From the NCBI GenBank assembly GCA_039105265.1, contig JAPFFF010000007.1:5890001-5954000 (forward strand): a stretch of 64,000 nucleotides of DNA, written 5' to 3'. How positions within the stretch are numbered: position 1 is the first letter of the stretch; every line of letters starts with the position of its first letter. This document shows positions 41,201 through 54,894 of the stretch, piece after piece. The translations under genes were made by a program, and so were the position numbers. The stretch comes from Tritrichomonas musculus. Lineage: Eukaryota; Parabasalia; Tritrichomonadida; Tritrichomonadidae. The notes beneath the pieces are model-generated. The model saw only the letters and a program-made list of their open reading frames with translations. It made no database searches and was not told where the DNA came from.

Positions 41201-44200
41201 TGGTATAAATTGGAATTTATTGCCTAATAAAGTTGGACTTAGCTATTGTAAATAAAAAATGATATGTGATTTTTTGATCATTTGATGAAATGAAGCTCCA
41301 AAACATAAAATATCCTATTGGATATTGATAATCATCATTTGAAATTTATATTTTTTAAAAAATTAACAAAAATAAGTAAATCATATTTCTATTACGAAAA
41401 ATGTAGCGCACCAAATTCAGTGAAATTTAGCCATCAGAAAATGCATATATAATAACGATGATTTTATCAATATTTCAAAAATTTGTTATGAATTTGGAGA
41501 GAAAAGAAAGATTTGAAATTGAGAGGAATTCATGTAAAGTTCTCAATTCTGATTTTAAAAAACATAAATTTCTCATTTAAAACAATAATTATGATAAATC
41601 TAATAGATTAAAAATCTTATTATATTTGTGCTTAATAAAAATTCAAACAATAAATATAAAATATTCAAAATCAATCGTTTTTCGAAATCAAAATTTTGAA
41701 AAAATTATAAACGGTTTAGTATCTACAGTTCTGAGAAAAAAAGATTTTTAAAGTGTTACAAATAAACAAAAAAATTACTGAATAGATTTATTAATTATGA
41801 AATATGCATTATCCGAAATAACAGTAAAATAAGAGATATAAAAAGAATGGTAAATGAGAATTATAAAAAAAAAGTCAAAAATAGGTGAATAAAAAAGGTA
41901 GATGGGTTTCCAGTAGACCAAATAGGTGAATAGTAAATGAGAATTATATCACATGTCTCATTTTGAGTAATCAGATCATATTGATTGTAATGTGAAAAAT
42001 TTGGGCAGTGAGGCACGATAAAAGTTTTGAAAGGACTGGTATTGAAACTAGCTGTTAAAATTGATGTTTAATCAAAATAGATGCTTTTCTTTTCAACTTT
42101 TTTAAGTTTTAATTTTTTGCCATAATTATCAATTGGTTAACATTAAAATTCAATAGTGGAAGAATATGAGTAAAGAGTGTAATAAGTTAGCATGGTAAAT
42201 GCTTGAAATGAGTCTTCGAATTGAAAATTAAATTGTGTGTTTTTTTAAATGAGACCTATTAGAAATGGGTATGTGTAAGTTTTACTGTTTTTAAAATATA
42301 ATAGGAAATTTGTTCTTCTTTACCAAGTTTTACTTGAAAAGCAATCTGAGTAATATATTTTCAAATGAAGAAAAGCAATTAAAATTGATATTTTTAAGAA
42401 TTTTTAAAGTATATTTGATTATAATGATCCATAATGTTATTTATTTTAAAAGTTTGAAGTTGAATTGTCTGTTTCTATTCTAATTGGGAAATTTTATCAA
42501 GCATCAGAAATGTTTATACTGTTTATTGTGTATACGAAATAAAACATATTTTTATTTTTTATTAAAAGATTGAAAATGGATACTTTTAAGTCGAAAAAAA
42601 ATCTTTTTTATTTAAAATAATCTTTTCTAAATCTACAGTATAGGTTTTTCTTATTATTTTCTAGATTTAAAGAGCTTGATTGAAGAAAATTTGTTACTGG
42701 GACTTTTATTTTCAAAATGATATTAACATTGTGTTAGGTATAAAAAACTGAATTTTTTTTCGATTACTTACATAATAGGATAATATAAAAACATTTGGCT
42801 GAAACAATTTCATAAAATAATGATAATTCAAATCCTTTTATCTTTCGAATATGAAATTGTACTATTTAAATATTATCTATTGTGGTAATAGCAATCAATA
42901 TCTTTATACCATCATATGCTTAATAAAATGAAAAAATGGTATAAAGATAATATAATTTGAATTTTTATTATTTTTTTTAAATCAGTAATATAATGGAATA
43001 TTATTTGTCAAAAATGAATCATCACGTTTACAAAAATTATTTTCTTGAAAGTTTAGATATGTTTTGTCTGATTTGAAGTGAAATTTCAAGTAATAGAAAA
43101 TTGAATTATTCACGAAAAATTGTGAGCAACGTCCTTTCAAAAATTTACCATAATTTTATTCAACAAATAAATCAATTACATGTTTATTAGTTATGGTTTA
43201 AACTTAAATGAAAAAAGGATCATCATCATTTGGTAATATAAAATTTTTCTATATAATGATTTTTTTAATAAATTATCTTTTAACTAATAATTATATTGTC
43301 CATTCTTTTTATCTTTCGTTTTTTACTGTTATTTCTGAGAATTCTATTTCCTTTTTTGTAATTTCTAAGAAATTGATTGAAATTCATAAAATTAATTAAT
43401 TTAAATAAATAAGATTTACTAGCAAAGCATTTTAAATCTATGTATCAAAAAAAAGAAAGAACGATAGGTCTTTTTTTAAAATCAGTATAATTTTTCAGAA
43501 AAAAAAAATATAGTAATTTCCAAAATATTTGTTAAAATGAAAGCTATTCTAGAAAGTATATGAAAATAGAATCCAATATCATGATAAGATAAGTAATCAA
43601 TTATTTGTTAAGATTGAAAAATGAAAACAATAAGAATTGAAACTTTTTCAAAATGACATTTTATTAATATATAATTTATTTCACCGTTTTATTCAGAATT
43701 TCAAAAAACGTATATTTTATTTCTTAAATAAATTTTTCTCAATTTTTTTTTTCAGATATTTATATCATATTTTCTTGCTTAGCAAAATATATATAACTGT
43801 TATTTGATGATCAAAAAACGAGGAGTTGAAAAATAATATAATTTATTGAAATCACTTTTGATAGTAGGATGTTTCAATAAATTTAAATTACAGTAACTGT
43901 TTTGAGTCTGGAGTGTATTCAAAAAGGCTGGAGTGAAGTTAAAAATTCATTCAAAAAGTGGTTTTAAAAAATCTCGGTAACTGAAAAAGTGATGATAAAA
44001 AAACGATCTTTTTGAAAAAGTTTAAATTGAAAGAAAAACTCTTGTTTTTACTCCAAGGTATTTTCAGAGCAATACGATTAAAATGTATTCAATTTTACTA
44101 ATAATTTTTATACAATTTGAAAATTCAATGAATATTTGTTTTGGTCTACCATTTTTTATTACTTGACGAACTTGTATAGAAGCAGCAACACACGATTACA

Positions 44201-47200
44201 AAATAGCAATACAACAGGATAAGCTAACAATTACAAAACAACTTCTTGGAACAGCACAAATTTAACAGAATTGATGAATATCTTACTTTCCAGTCTTTAG
44301 TTTTCAGACTCAGCGGAAATGCTTGATTCACTCTTAATTAAAAACCTCGATAAGATAAAGGAATGTGATGATTATTTTGTTATTGGACAAGCAATTTAGC
44401 CGTAAAAATTGATGCATATCTTACATTCCAGTCTTTAGCTATTTTTATTGCAAGATAGTAATGGAAATTATTTTCTAAAAGAAGGTTAATAAAAAAATAA
44501 ACACTAAATTTAGCTAAAAAAATTTTTTATAAAATTTTACATTGTGAAATCTGTTAAAAATAGTAGCTTTTCGTTTTAAAAAAAGAGCCTATCTCTAATA
44601 TTACTAGAATTGGCATAAATAAGCTCATTTGCCATAAATTATACTATGTTGAGGACAAAACCTGATTTCTTTTTCATTTTATATGAAACTTTTTGATAAG
44701 TTAATCTTCTTTTATTCTTTTCTCTATAAAACATATTAATTTTGATAATAAAATTCATTCATATTACTAAAAATACTGTTTAATAATAAAAATTTTGATC
44801 ATTCAATTTAATTTCATTTCACTCATGTGTATAGTAACGAAAATAACGTATTTTTTATATTTCAATATTTTGAAAATATCCACCCAATTTTTTATTTTTT
44901 TACATTGTACATTTAAAAATATTTATTAATATCGCAATCATGCTCTAATATTTTAATTTTAAAGGGTGATTTTGAACTTTTTAAAAATTATAATAAAGAG
45001 AATATCTTTCCTATCTAACATTATTTGAGAAAGAATTAATAAATATAATATCTAATTCTGTATCATATATTGATATTAGCATACTCCTGAGGTATATATT
45101 TAAAAATGAACTAAAATTTAAGGAATTTTTAAAAAAAAATTGGTTTTTTGTTAAATTTTTATTCTTTTGGAGGATTTTGGTTAATTTTATTTCTTATAAA
45201 TTGAATATATTATTTTTATTCATGTATAAAATAAAATGAACTGATAATTGCAGCAAACTACTCGATAGGTGCATCTAAGAATTTCTTTTAAATATGGACC
45301 TCGATAATTTCATTAATACATTGATATTAGATTTGATATCAATTTATAATATTTGATATTAAACATATTATATATATTTGATATAAATAAATGAATATAT
45401 TTGTTTACTGTCAATGAATATTTATATTAAAATTGTCATAAAATGTAAACACTTTTTAAAAGGTTGTTTCAAATATTTCAATATCTCATAAATATTAAGA
45501 TATATATTGATATATATATTCAAAAATATTGAGATATAAATTCAAAATACACTCTGAATTTTTTTTTCAATGCACTATTTTCTATTGATACTGAATAAAT
45601 GAATAAATCTAAAAATAAAATATAACAAAATTGAAATAATTATATTATACTTTGAATTAATAAAAATATAAAATATAAAATATAAATTTTTTAATTCCAA
45701 AGAACCAAATTCCATTTTTTTATTGAATGAAACCAAGAAGAATTATAATTTTGTGTACCAACGAGATATACATTCATGCATTTAGAGAAATTTTAATGAA
45801 TATAAGTTCTAGCATCAATTTTTATGTTAAAATAAAAATCAAACATTAATCATGCTGATGATAGTAATAATGTATTATTTTTTGCTCATGAGAGTAAAAT
45901 AGCATGCTAAAATGAAGAAAAACTTAAATACCTCCTTTGGAGTATAAATATAATAATAAAAATTAAAACAAATGCAAATATTTAAAATTAAAGAAATAAT
46001 AATTAATTTTACTAATTTAACATCATAATATAAATATATAAAATATATCGAAAAAGCAATATCATATAAAGATATGAAAAAAAAAATATTTTTATTAAAT
46101 TGAATATTTATTGTAATTATTTTTCACAAAAAAAGTTTTTTGTTTACCGATGCATTTATCGATTAAAATGAGACAATGTTATATTCATTTTTTAATAATA
46201 CATTAAATACAATATATATTTAAAAAATAAAGCAATTTTATATTTTTGCCGTTACTATACACATTTTCACTCCAGGGAAATTGAGAGAGTCTAGACTCAA
46301 AGCAGTTACAGTATATCTTTTGAAATGAAATAACGTGTTTATTGAAAAAAAAAAAATGTTAAAAAATTTTAACAATTAAATATCTTCAGAAAATATGACA
46401 TAATTGATTTAGGAAAAGTATTGAAATACATGGTGACAATATAGGATAATAAAATTCATTTGAAATTTATATATATTATACTATAAAATAATAATAATAA
46501 AAAAATAGCAAAGATTTATTTAAAATAGTAAAAGATATGCACCAAAATAAGCGAATTTTGTATTTAATATGGAAAAAGATCCTAATATTGAATACTTTGT
46601 CATGTTGATTTTAAAAAAAAATATTATTTGGAAATATTGAATATGAATATAATTTAAAGGTATGTTTGCTATTTTTCAATACAGTAAAAATGGTTTTAAA
46701 AGAAATTAACCCAGCAAATTTGCAAATAAAAGCAAGTTAACATTAAATATTCAATTTAATCTTTTAATTTCTAAAAAAAATGTTGATTTACAGTCTTTAG
46801 ATGCTGTAAAAATGCAAACTGTTTAGATTTAAATCAAAACTGTAATAAATTCTAAACGAAGAATAATCCAAAATTTCATTATTTTAACTAGCATTTCTAT
46901 AATAAAAAAATTGTTTTAAATAGTTTTTCATTGATTCTATTACTTATGTTAAAACTAAAAAAAAAAATTATATAAGATTAATTAGATTTAGTCTATTTCC
47001 AACCTACAAAAGAACCTTATTTCACAATAGCATGATTTAAACTGTTTAAAACAATTGGACAAAATAAAAAAATTAAGTTTAATCGAATTCCAAATTTCAA
47101 CACTTTGCTAAACTACTATTTTTTTATATAAGATATAAGTATAAGTGCTTATCCAAATGTTAACATTATTTTATTCAAGGGAAAAATGATTTTTTGGCAA

Positions 47201-47934
47201 TTCTGGATTTCCATTTTTAAAAAATATGTTTTTTTTTAAAAAAAAAAATCCCAAATCAATCGGATTTAATAATATTGCAATTAAAAACACTCTTTGTTTA
47301 AAAAAAAAAAAAAACATAGACTATGTTTTTTTCAAATTTCTTTTGAAGTGTTATCGATTTTAAAATTATAAAGTTTTTATATAGATATATATATTTTAGT
47401 ACCAAATCTATATAAACCAAGTTTTTAATAAATCGATAAGTCCGTATATAGAATTATCTTAATTTATTTCAAAACCACTTTTCTTCCTCAGAATATTTTG
47501 AGCTCTAAGAAAAGTGGCTTTGAAAAAAAAAAAAACACGTTGAATTTTCAATGGTTTTGAATAAATCATGATTATATTAAAATTATTAAATCACTTTTAT
47601 TTGAATTTTATAATCTTAATACTAACAAATAAATAAAAATATATCACTTGCTAGTTCAAATTTAAAAAGAAAATTATTTTGTAACTCGAACCATCAAATC
47701 CTTAATTTTGAGTTTTGAGTTCTTTTTAAATCTTTTTTTATCAAATATTCAGAATAAGAAATTTGTTTCTCAAAATTGAACTTTTATTTCATAGAATTTT
47801 CAGAAATAAATTAAAAGAAAAAGGACCAAATAAAATCAATTTTCTTTATTGATTGAAATTCACGGTATTTCAAAAGCCTTTTCAAAATTTGAATTATCTA
47901 ATTTTTTGAAATAGATAAAATATCAAGTTGATAA
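38241..47934. other. Gene-poor AT desert, 9.7 kb
   Basis: No gene I can support. It contains a G13-A17 run at 38,795-38,826, short open stretches (40,180-40,410 and 43,208-43,399) that look random, and the inverted-end structure at 43,891-46,311. Less AT-rich patches near 41,990-42,060 and 44,160-44,420 may be remains of old genes or transposons. In the second, the phrase CCAGTCTTTAG occurs twice (near 44,293 and 44,430) in similar contexts. The rest is homopolymer-rich A/T sequence. Confidence 0.55.
43891..46311. mobile_element. Possible 2.4-kb DNA transposon remnant with TA-flanked ends
   Basis: The left end CAGTAACTGTTTTGAGTCT (43,891-43,909) is matched in inverse, with two mismatches, by the right end at 46,293-46,311 (AGACTCAAAGCAGTTACAG on the plus strand). 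TA lies outside both ends. A further pair, TGTGTATAGTAACG near 44,827-44,840 and its inverse near 46,248-46,262, sits within, suggesting nested copies. CAGT-type ends with TA fit Tc1/mariner. No transposase frame survives between them, so the identity is inferred from the ends only. Confidence 0.45.
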
Positions 47935-49428
47935 ATGAAATCACAAAGATATGGAAGATCGCATCCAAGATCAGGTTTTACACCAGATGAAGATTGTCTT
48001 CTAATTGATCTTGTCGCACAATTTGGAAATGACTCTTGGACAACAATAGCATCATTTATGGAAAAACGCAATGCACGCCAATGCAAGGACAGGTACACAT
48101 CATATTTATCACCAACTATCAATAATGGTCCATATAGTGAAGAAGAAGATGAGCTGCTTAGGAAAAAGTACCATGAGATTGGACCAAAATGGGTTAAGAT
48201 ATCTAAATTTTTTCCAAATAGAACAGACATCAGTGTTAAATGTAGATGGGCAGTTTTAAATCGAAGAGATTTAAAAATGAAAGAGAAAAAATTGAACACC
48301 ATTCAAGCAAAATCACAAAAGAACAAAAATATCAAAAAAATTAATTCAGATAATATTTCTGATAGTAATAACTCCGAATATTCGTCATCATCTCCTTTGG
48401 ACCAAGATTCATTGATCAGTACAAAGGAGTCGCATATCAATGATTACAGTTTAGCTTTTAGCAAGCCTAAGAGCCGTTCAGGTGCAAATTTAAGGAAAAG
48501 CAATTCTATAGATTCAAGAAGCCATGGCTTAACTATGTCTATTAGAAAACGAAACAAAAAGCGAATTGATTATGATGATGATGATAACTACAAAGATAGT
48601 ATTCAAATCCAAGAAAATGATTTTGATGATATTGAACAATCAAATGATATGAATTCTAGCTCATTGGACTCAAACTCTTCTTCATCAGTGATTTCTGCGC
48701 CTTCCTCTTTATCAACTACCGATAATGAATCTTCAGCAAATTCACCAACACCCAATGTAACTGATTCTTATTCATTTGGTTCAAATAACAAACAAGAGAA
48801 CAGTTCACCACAAACAGTTGATTCATTTTCAACTTTTTCAGTTAACAACTATGTACAAAATCAATCATCAATTTTACCAAATGTAAATTCAGCAAGTCTT
48901 AATTCATCAAATTCATTATTTTCACTCAACTCGATGAAATTGAATGACACTTTTTCAGGCTATAATAAGCTCAACGAAGACTTTTTCATAGATAATCATG
49001 CATCATTCTTCCCTACGCAAGGAAATTATTCTAATCAAATGATGAACATGGGGATGGTTAAAAATGAAAACTTAAATAATTACTATAATAATTATGTTAA
49101 TAAGTATTCAACAGATAATTATATGAGGGCTAACAACAACGCTAATAATGGAAATTATATCAACAATTTACAACAAAACAATAAAAATAATCAATATACA
49201 TATGATCGAAATAATTCCTTATTTTTTCCTTCAACAATTACAAACACAAACGTTACAAATTGTATGAATTCATTCAATAATGATAATAAACAAAGTATGA
49301 GAACATTTGATGAAACTTTAGCAGATGATCTAAGCTGGGATATTTGTTGGGATATTCCTGTTTCAGAAATGAAGGATAGTTCTGCTTCAATGAATTTGTT
49401 TTGTAATTCCCAACCATCTTTTGAATGA
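47935..49428 (+). CDS. R2R3 Myb-like transcription factor, 497 aa
   Basis: ATG at 47,935. Two Myb repeats are at about residues 12-58 (FTPDEDCLLIDLVAQFG, SWTTIASFM, RQCKDRYTSYL) and 64-110 (YSEEEDELLRKKY, PKWVKISKFF, VKCRWAVLNR). The DNA-binding region therefore begins almost at the N-terminus, unlike the Myb at 6,492-7,517, which has a 70-residue leader. The remaining 380 residues are disordered: basic (IRKRNKKR), then acidic, then long Ser- and Asn-rich tracts, ending in a Trp/Asp-rich patch (DDLSWDICWDIP) that looks like an activation motif. It is a nuclear regulator whose targets are unknown. It sits alone between two gene-poor deserts. Confidence 0.92.
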   Translation: MKSQRYGRSHPRSGFTPDEDCLLIDLVAQFGNDSWTTIASFMEKRNARQCKDRYTSYLSPTINNGPYSEEEDELLRKKYHEIGPKWVKISKFFPNRTDISVKCRWAVLNRRDLKMKEKKLNTIQAKSQKNKNIKKINSDNISDSNNSEYSSSSPLDQDSLISTKESHINDYSLAFSKPKSRSGANLRKSNSIDSRSHGLTMSIRKRNKKRIDYDDDDNYKDSIQIQENDFDDIEQSNDMNSSSLDSNSSSSVISAPSSLSTTDNESSANSPTPNVTDSYSFGSNNKQENSSPQTVDSFSTFSVNNYVQNQSSILPNVNSASLNSSNSLFSLNSMKLNDTFSGYNKLNEDFFIDNHASFFPTQGNYSNQMMNMGMVKNENLNNYYNNYVNKYSTDNYMRANNNANNGNYINNLQQNNKNNQYTYDRNNSLFFPSTITNTNVTNCMNSFNNDNKQSMRTFDETLADDLSWDICWDIPVSEMKDSSASMNLFCNSQPSFE

Positions 49429-52400
49429 TTGAACAAAAAAGGAAAGAAAAAGTAATTTTTTATTAATTTTATTTATTGTTAAATCAGAAATGAATTTCAC
49501 TTTACTGTTATTTGAATTTTTTTCAGAAGATTTATTCAAATTTTACAAAAAATTGATAATGAGTAACGTGTTTTTTTGTGTACGTTCAATTTCATTTGAT
49601 ATTGATATAATAATATTAATAATATGATATAGTATTCTGGTATAAATGTCGGTTCTTTAAGGGTTCTCCTATTCACGCATTCTCTAAAAAATTTTTTTTG
49701 TATTATCATAATTTAATTTGCTATTTATCAAATAAAAATAGAATAAATTCATTTGTGCCGTGGTTTATGATTGATTTTAGAAAGATAAAACTATAAATCA
49801 TCAATATTCATTTTGAAATATAGAAAAATGTATATTGAAAATCTTTACATGTTTTTATAATAAAGATAAAAAACCTCTTTTATCAGTTTAAATAGTTATT
49901 TTTTTGGTGAATAGTTTTTCTTTGATGGCAGATAATTTTTCCAACGTCCATTGAATTAATTTCCCGTATTTGAAAGATATAATATTCAATTTTGATTGAA
50001 TCGTTCAATTTATCTCAATTTATAATTTTTTTATTTTTGTGTTATTGTGCAAAAAAGCAACTAAATTATAAGTAAAATTAATTTTTAAAATAATAGTATT
50101 ATTTATAAAAATAACGAGCAATCTCGTTATTATATAAATTAATATATAACGTGTCTACCCGTTATTAGATTTCTTTTCAAATTAATTATTGTATTTGAGT
50201 TAATTATATTCAATGTCTTTTTGAATTTTCTGAGCTATTATTTAAACCAAAGAATGAAGTTTTCTGTTTAAAGGAGTTTTTGTATTCATGTTAAATTAAT
50301 TTTTCTTATTTTATTTTTTAATTTTAGTATTTATATTTATAAAAAATCAGATCTTCAATTTTAACATTTTTCACAATCAATAAACTTAAAAAAAAAGAAT
50401 TAATCAATGAAGATTTATTAAATTTTTGTGCATTTTCATAATAAAAAATCACAAGTTATTGTTTAAGTTGTCCAATCTTTTTTATTTATAAATTGTATAA
50501 ATTTTTCGAAAAGTATAACAGATCAACAAAATGAAAAAATTTGAAAATGTATATTTGTTGTTTAACCTACAAATAAAACTTTTTCAAATATTATATTTTT
50601 TTATTTTATGATTATAATGTAAAAATTAAATAACTAAGTAAATCATAAGAGAGATAAAGAAAATTTTCAAAAGAAAAGACTATATCAAAAAGAAATGAGG
50701 TTTGGCCCTGAATTAAATAAAAATACATTGTTATAAACATATAATTTTATTAAAATAAATATGGTATATATCAAAAAAAAAATAATGAATAATAAAAAAT
50801 TTTAAATTCTAATTACAAATAATCATTATTCGTGTTGTTTCAGAGGCATCTTTTTTGCATTAAGTAGATTCAAAATTATTGAATTCAATAGAATTTTCAA
50901 TTATTAGTTTGAATAAATAATATCACAAAATAAATTTGATGCCTCAAACGCCCTTTCAATTTTGGATACTTCAATTGAATTTTTCTGTAAAAAAAACGTT
51001 ATGATGCTATTATTCCTAAATAACGATTTAGCTCGTTTTTTCAAAAAACAATTGGTTTAAAAAAAATGAAATTCAAGAGAAAATCTTTTTTTTATTTCCT
51101 TTTTATTACTCAATGAGTAATATTCATTTGGTAAATAATGAAAATTTTGAATATATTTCATAAATTCATATATGAATAATATTTACTGATATAGACTTGT
51201 AACTATTATCATCTTCAATAAGCTATTTATATAATACATATTATATGATAAGTAGATCTTTTTTTTCATTTTTTTAAATTATTTCATTCAATTACCAAAT
51301 ATCATCAACAAAATATATTAAACTATATTATTAAACTCATTTAATTAAATTTCATAATCTTATTATTGAAAATGAAAATATTTACAAAAACAATTGAAAT
51401 TTATTTAAATTGGAACCAAAATCTCAGTACCACTCGAACGATTTCTATATGATCATTGAAAAAAAATCAATTAGACTATCTATAGAAAAAAAAAATTGAG
51501 GAAAAACTCGAAACTCAACTGAAGAAACGAATCAGATTTGGTAGAATTTTATTAATGGATGCCTTAATAATCTAAATCCTAAATTATGAGTTTCGCTTAT
51601 TGTTCGTTCTTGGTTGGCATGCCACTATATATAATTTTAAATATAGAAAAAACTCAAAAATTTTAATTCAAAATTCACATTTTTACATTGAAGAATCGTC
51701 CGATTTTTGATTTGCTTCAAAAAGTGAAAAAATTAAAATATATTTATTCAAAAAGTTAACCATTGTAAATCTTCAGAAGTATTCACCTTAAGTGACTTAA
51801 CGGTCATTTTTCTTCTTTAAAATATATTTTTAATTTTTTGAGCTAAATACAGATTATTTTTATTTCTTTTTATCATCAAAATAATCTATGAAATGTTTAA
51901 ATGACGATTTGAATATTAAATTGAAGAAAAAATCATATTTTAGTTAACAATATAATTATATCATTTTATTTATAACATCGAATATATTTTGGATATCTTC
52001 ATTATTCCAAAGTATTGTCACAATAAATGAAAATTTCTAATTATTTCCTAATTCAGAAACTGCAAAATCTGCATTCTTCATACTTTCAAACCCAAAAAGC
52101 ATTTTTAAAGAAAAACAGATGATAACTTCAAAAATTGTCTTTATATGATTCTACATCTTTAATATAATGATTATATTGGCCATGAGAATTTATTCCTAGA
52201 AGCATTAGTGATTTTATGCGGCCAATTTTTTGGAAAATATGTTTCATTTATTAGACTCAAAATAAAAAATAAACGTTTTTTAACGTACATATTATTACAA
52301 TAATATTCAAAATTTTTAATAAAATTAAAGTGGCATTTTGGAACATTTTTCTTTCAATTTTTTTCTACGATATTTTACGGTTTTTAATGGCTCATAAACA

Positions 52401-54112
52401 TTAAAGGTGCAAAGACTTTTAGCGTTTTTTTGTAGTTAATATTTTTTGTATATATCTTAGTATATAATTATTATTTTGTAATTATTTTTTATTTTATTTA
52501 TATTATACAGTTTATTATTTATTATTATATTAAATATGTTTAATAAAATGAGCTATTCAATGAATTAAAAGCAATTTTTCATAAGAGTGTTTTTTTAAAT
52601 AAATCCATCATTTGATATGCTTTTGATTTGTTTAAAATAAAATAAATCATATATCTATATAATAAGATATTATATAATATGTAGGATATTTGATTAGTTT
52701 CATATTACATTTCTATAATGAGATAAAATTGGTTTTCATTCTATTTTTTGCATTTCTTAATATACAAATTGTTATTTAATAATGTAAATATTAATAGTAA
52801 AAGTTATATATATATTTAAATATTTTAAATTAATTTAATTTGAAAATGGCTCGAACAAAGACTCTATTTTTCTATTTTCATTTTATAATTTTATTAAAAC
52901 AAGCATTTTTGAAAAAAAGATATATTTTTTAAAAATATAGTTATTATATATATTATATAAAACATGTTCCTATATATATCAAATATTTTATAATTAAAAT
53001 ATTAAATAATAAACAAGATATCTTATTTGTAAAATATTGAATTGAATATATTTTGTTATTATAGATAACTTTTTAAAACGAAATAATTGGCTTTTTTATT
53101 GGTTTATATTTTACTTTGAACAAATAAATTAGTAAAAAGTGAATGCTTTTTCATATATTTATTTTATTTTCTGAAAAACCGTATTTTGGCTTAATATAAA
53201 CTATAGAATTTGACTATTCAAATTTCGCATTGAAAAATTCTATTAAACCTTTTTTTTATTTTATTATTCTATCAATTTTACACTAAATTAATTTATGATT
53301 ATCTATATTCAAATGTAAAATATATTTATTATATAGCATTATATATAGTATGTTAAATGGAATTATAAAATTTGTCATATTATAATAAAATAATATATTA
53401 AATTTATATATATATATTGATTTTAATAATTGAATGATTATATGGAGTATAATTCAATGATCTTATCCTCTTTAAAAATCTATATTTTTGCAAATAAACT
53501 TATTATTCAATATAAATAATATATATAAAAGATAAAATATGAAAAATAATACAAAATAAAAATTTATATTATAAAAATTTCATATTTATAAAAATTTTCA
53601 AAATTGTTAAAAAAAAAAATTATCGTCAAATTTATTCTATTCAAAAAATTCAATTTTTATTTAAAAAATAAAATAAATATATACCATCCATTATCGAATA
53701 ATATCTAATAAACATATAATAAATAATATTTAGAATAATACTAAAAATATTGTCATCTATATAAAATAGATTTCTAAAAAAAGTCCTACTCCTCCCACCT
53801 CTTAAACATTGAAAAAAATAATTTTTTTTATAAAATCGAATTTTCTCAAAAACTAGTGCATAAATAATTTTGCAATTTTTAATGTATCATTTATTAAATA
53901 AATGCGCTTTAATTTTTATATTTTTTTAAAAAAATACAGTCAAAATCCTCAAAGTGAATACCTCTAAATCTTCGAAAAATAAAAAATTTATTTTTTTTTC
54001 TCAAATAAGCTGCATGATTTCTAATACAAACTACAGTTCTTTGTTCGAAAAGTCATTACATCCTTTCCAATTTGTTTCTTATCTCGTTGACCAAATTTAA
54101 TAATATCTTCTT
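49429..54112. other. Gene-poor AT desert, 4.7 kb, up to the Polinton-like element
   Basis: No gene is seen. Notable points are a solo GGTTCTCC end near 49,664-49,671, matching the MITE at 17,258-17,604, and a 20-bp dispersed repeat at 51,412-51,431 (inverse of 19,641-19,660). The last base before the element completes the CTTCTT target sequence at 54,107-54,112. Confidence 0.55.
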
Positions 54113-54154
54113 AGTAGTGATGTGTGTTCCGAATCCAGGTCAGATAGAATTATC

Positions 54155-54350
54155 CCAAAAACGCCCAAAATGACCCATATTTGGGCCCCATAAATTCCAA
54201 AAATAACCCATATTTGGGATAAATATTGAAAATCCACATATACGACCCATACTGCATACCACCCCAAAACGCCCATATTTGGACCCATACAAATTCCAAA
54301 AACGCCCATAAAACGCCCATATTTGGACCCATACAAATTCCAAAAATAGA
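54155..54350. repeat. CCCATATTTGG tandem-like repeats in the left arm tip
   Basis: CCCATATTTGG occurs near 54,174, 54,208, 54,281 and 54,318, mostly followed by a C-C-C-A-T-A and AAATTCCAAAAA phrase. The inverse set is at about 62,640-62,835. The Trp/Gly-rich open frames that appear here in three frames are a by-product of these repeats. Such repeats near the tips could bind a protein during integration or replication, which is inference. Confidence 0.6.
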
Positions 54351-54576
54351 CCACCTACCAACCACCTACTAGAATTTTCGGCAAAGGGTTTCCAGAGGGG
54401 GGTCCCAAAATTCAATTTATGGGATTTGCTATTGGACTCAACTTCATATGAGGTCATAACTAGCTAGTTCGCAATGTAACTCAATTTTTTATCGCTTGAA
54501 ATGCCAAAACTCAAATTCGATTGAACCCAAAAATAACGCGATTCTCGAATCAATTCAATTTTTTATCCAGTTAGAA

Positions 54577-54894
54577 ATGAATTCAACAACTGTAAACAGT
54601 GCATTCGTTGCCATGCCACAACTCTCCAATGTCGAAGCTAATGGTGTCAAACTCGATTACCTCGAACGAGTCATCCTCAAGAAATACCCCCAATGGAAAT
54701 CCCTTGCATCCGACTACCACAACGACGATAATTTCATGGATGATCTCATCGATACAATATCAAATTTTGAAACTGATTTGGAATCACTTCGAGCCAAAAT
54801 CATAGATGGTGATAGCTATGATCGTAAGGAACTCGATTTAAGTTCGGCGTTCCGCCTCAGGGACCTTCGGTCCACCGTATCAAGATGCTATTGA
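54577..54894 (+). CDS. 132-aa-frame protein of unknown function (left-arm copy)
   Basis: The open frame starts with ATG at 54,496; the ATG at 54,577 (MNSTTVNSAFVAMPQLSN) may be the real start and gives 105 aa. The protein is acidic and helical (LDYLERVILKKYPQWKSLAS, then FMDDLIDTISNFETDLESLR) and unrelated to anything I know. An identical gene lies in the right arm, so the element carries two copies facing inward. Its last 17 codons overlap one of the GC-rich hairpins described under findings. Being in the arm, each copy would survive any arm-to-arm exchange. Confidence 0.6.
   Translation: MNSTTVNSAFVAMPQLSNVEANGVKLDYLERVILKKYPQWKSLASDYHNDDNFMDDLIDTISNFETDLESLRAKIIDGDSYDRKELDLSSAFRLRDLRSTVSRCY

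Noticed and set aside
43208-43399. 63-codon hydrophobic open stretch
   Set aside because: Phe/Ile/Leu-rich from T-rich DNA; not distinguishable from chance.
54001-54112. Minus-strand Myb-like phrase (EEDIIKFGQRDKK) at the left flank of the element
   Set aside because: Too short and degenerate to claim a Myb gene disrupted by the insertion.
54097-54457. Three overlapping Trp/Gly/Met-rich open frames in the arm tip, repeated at 62,533-62,944
   Set aside because: They are the three-frame translation of the CCCATATTTGG repeats; a repeat whose copies stay open in several frames is not evidence of a gene.
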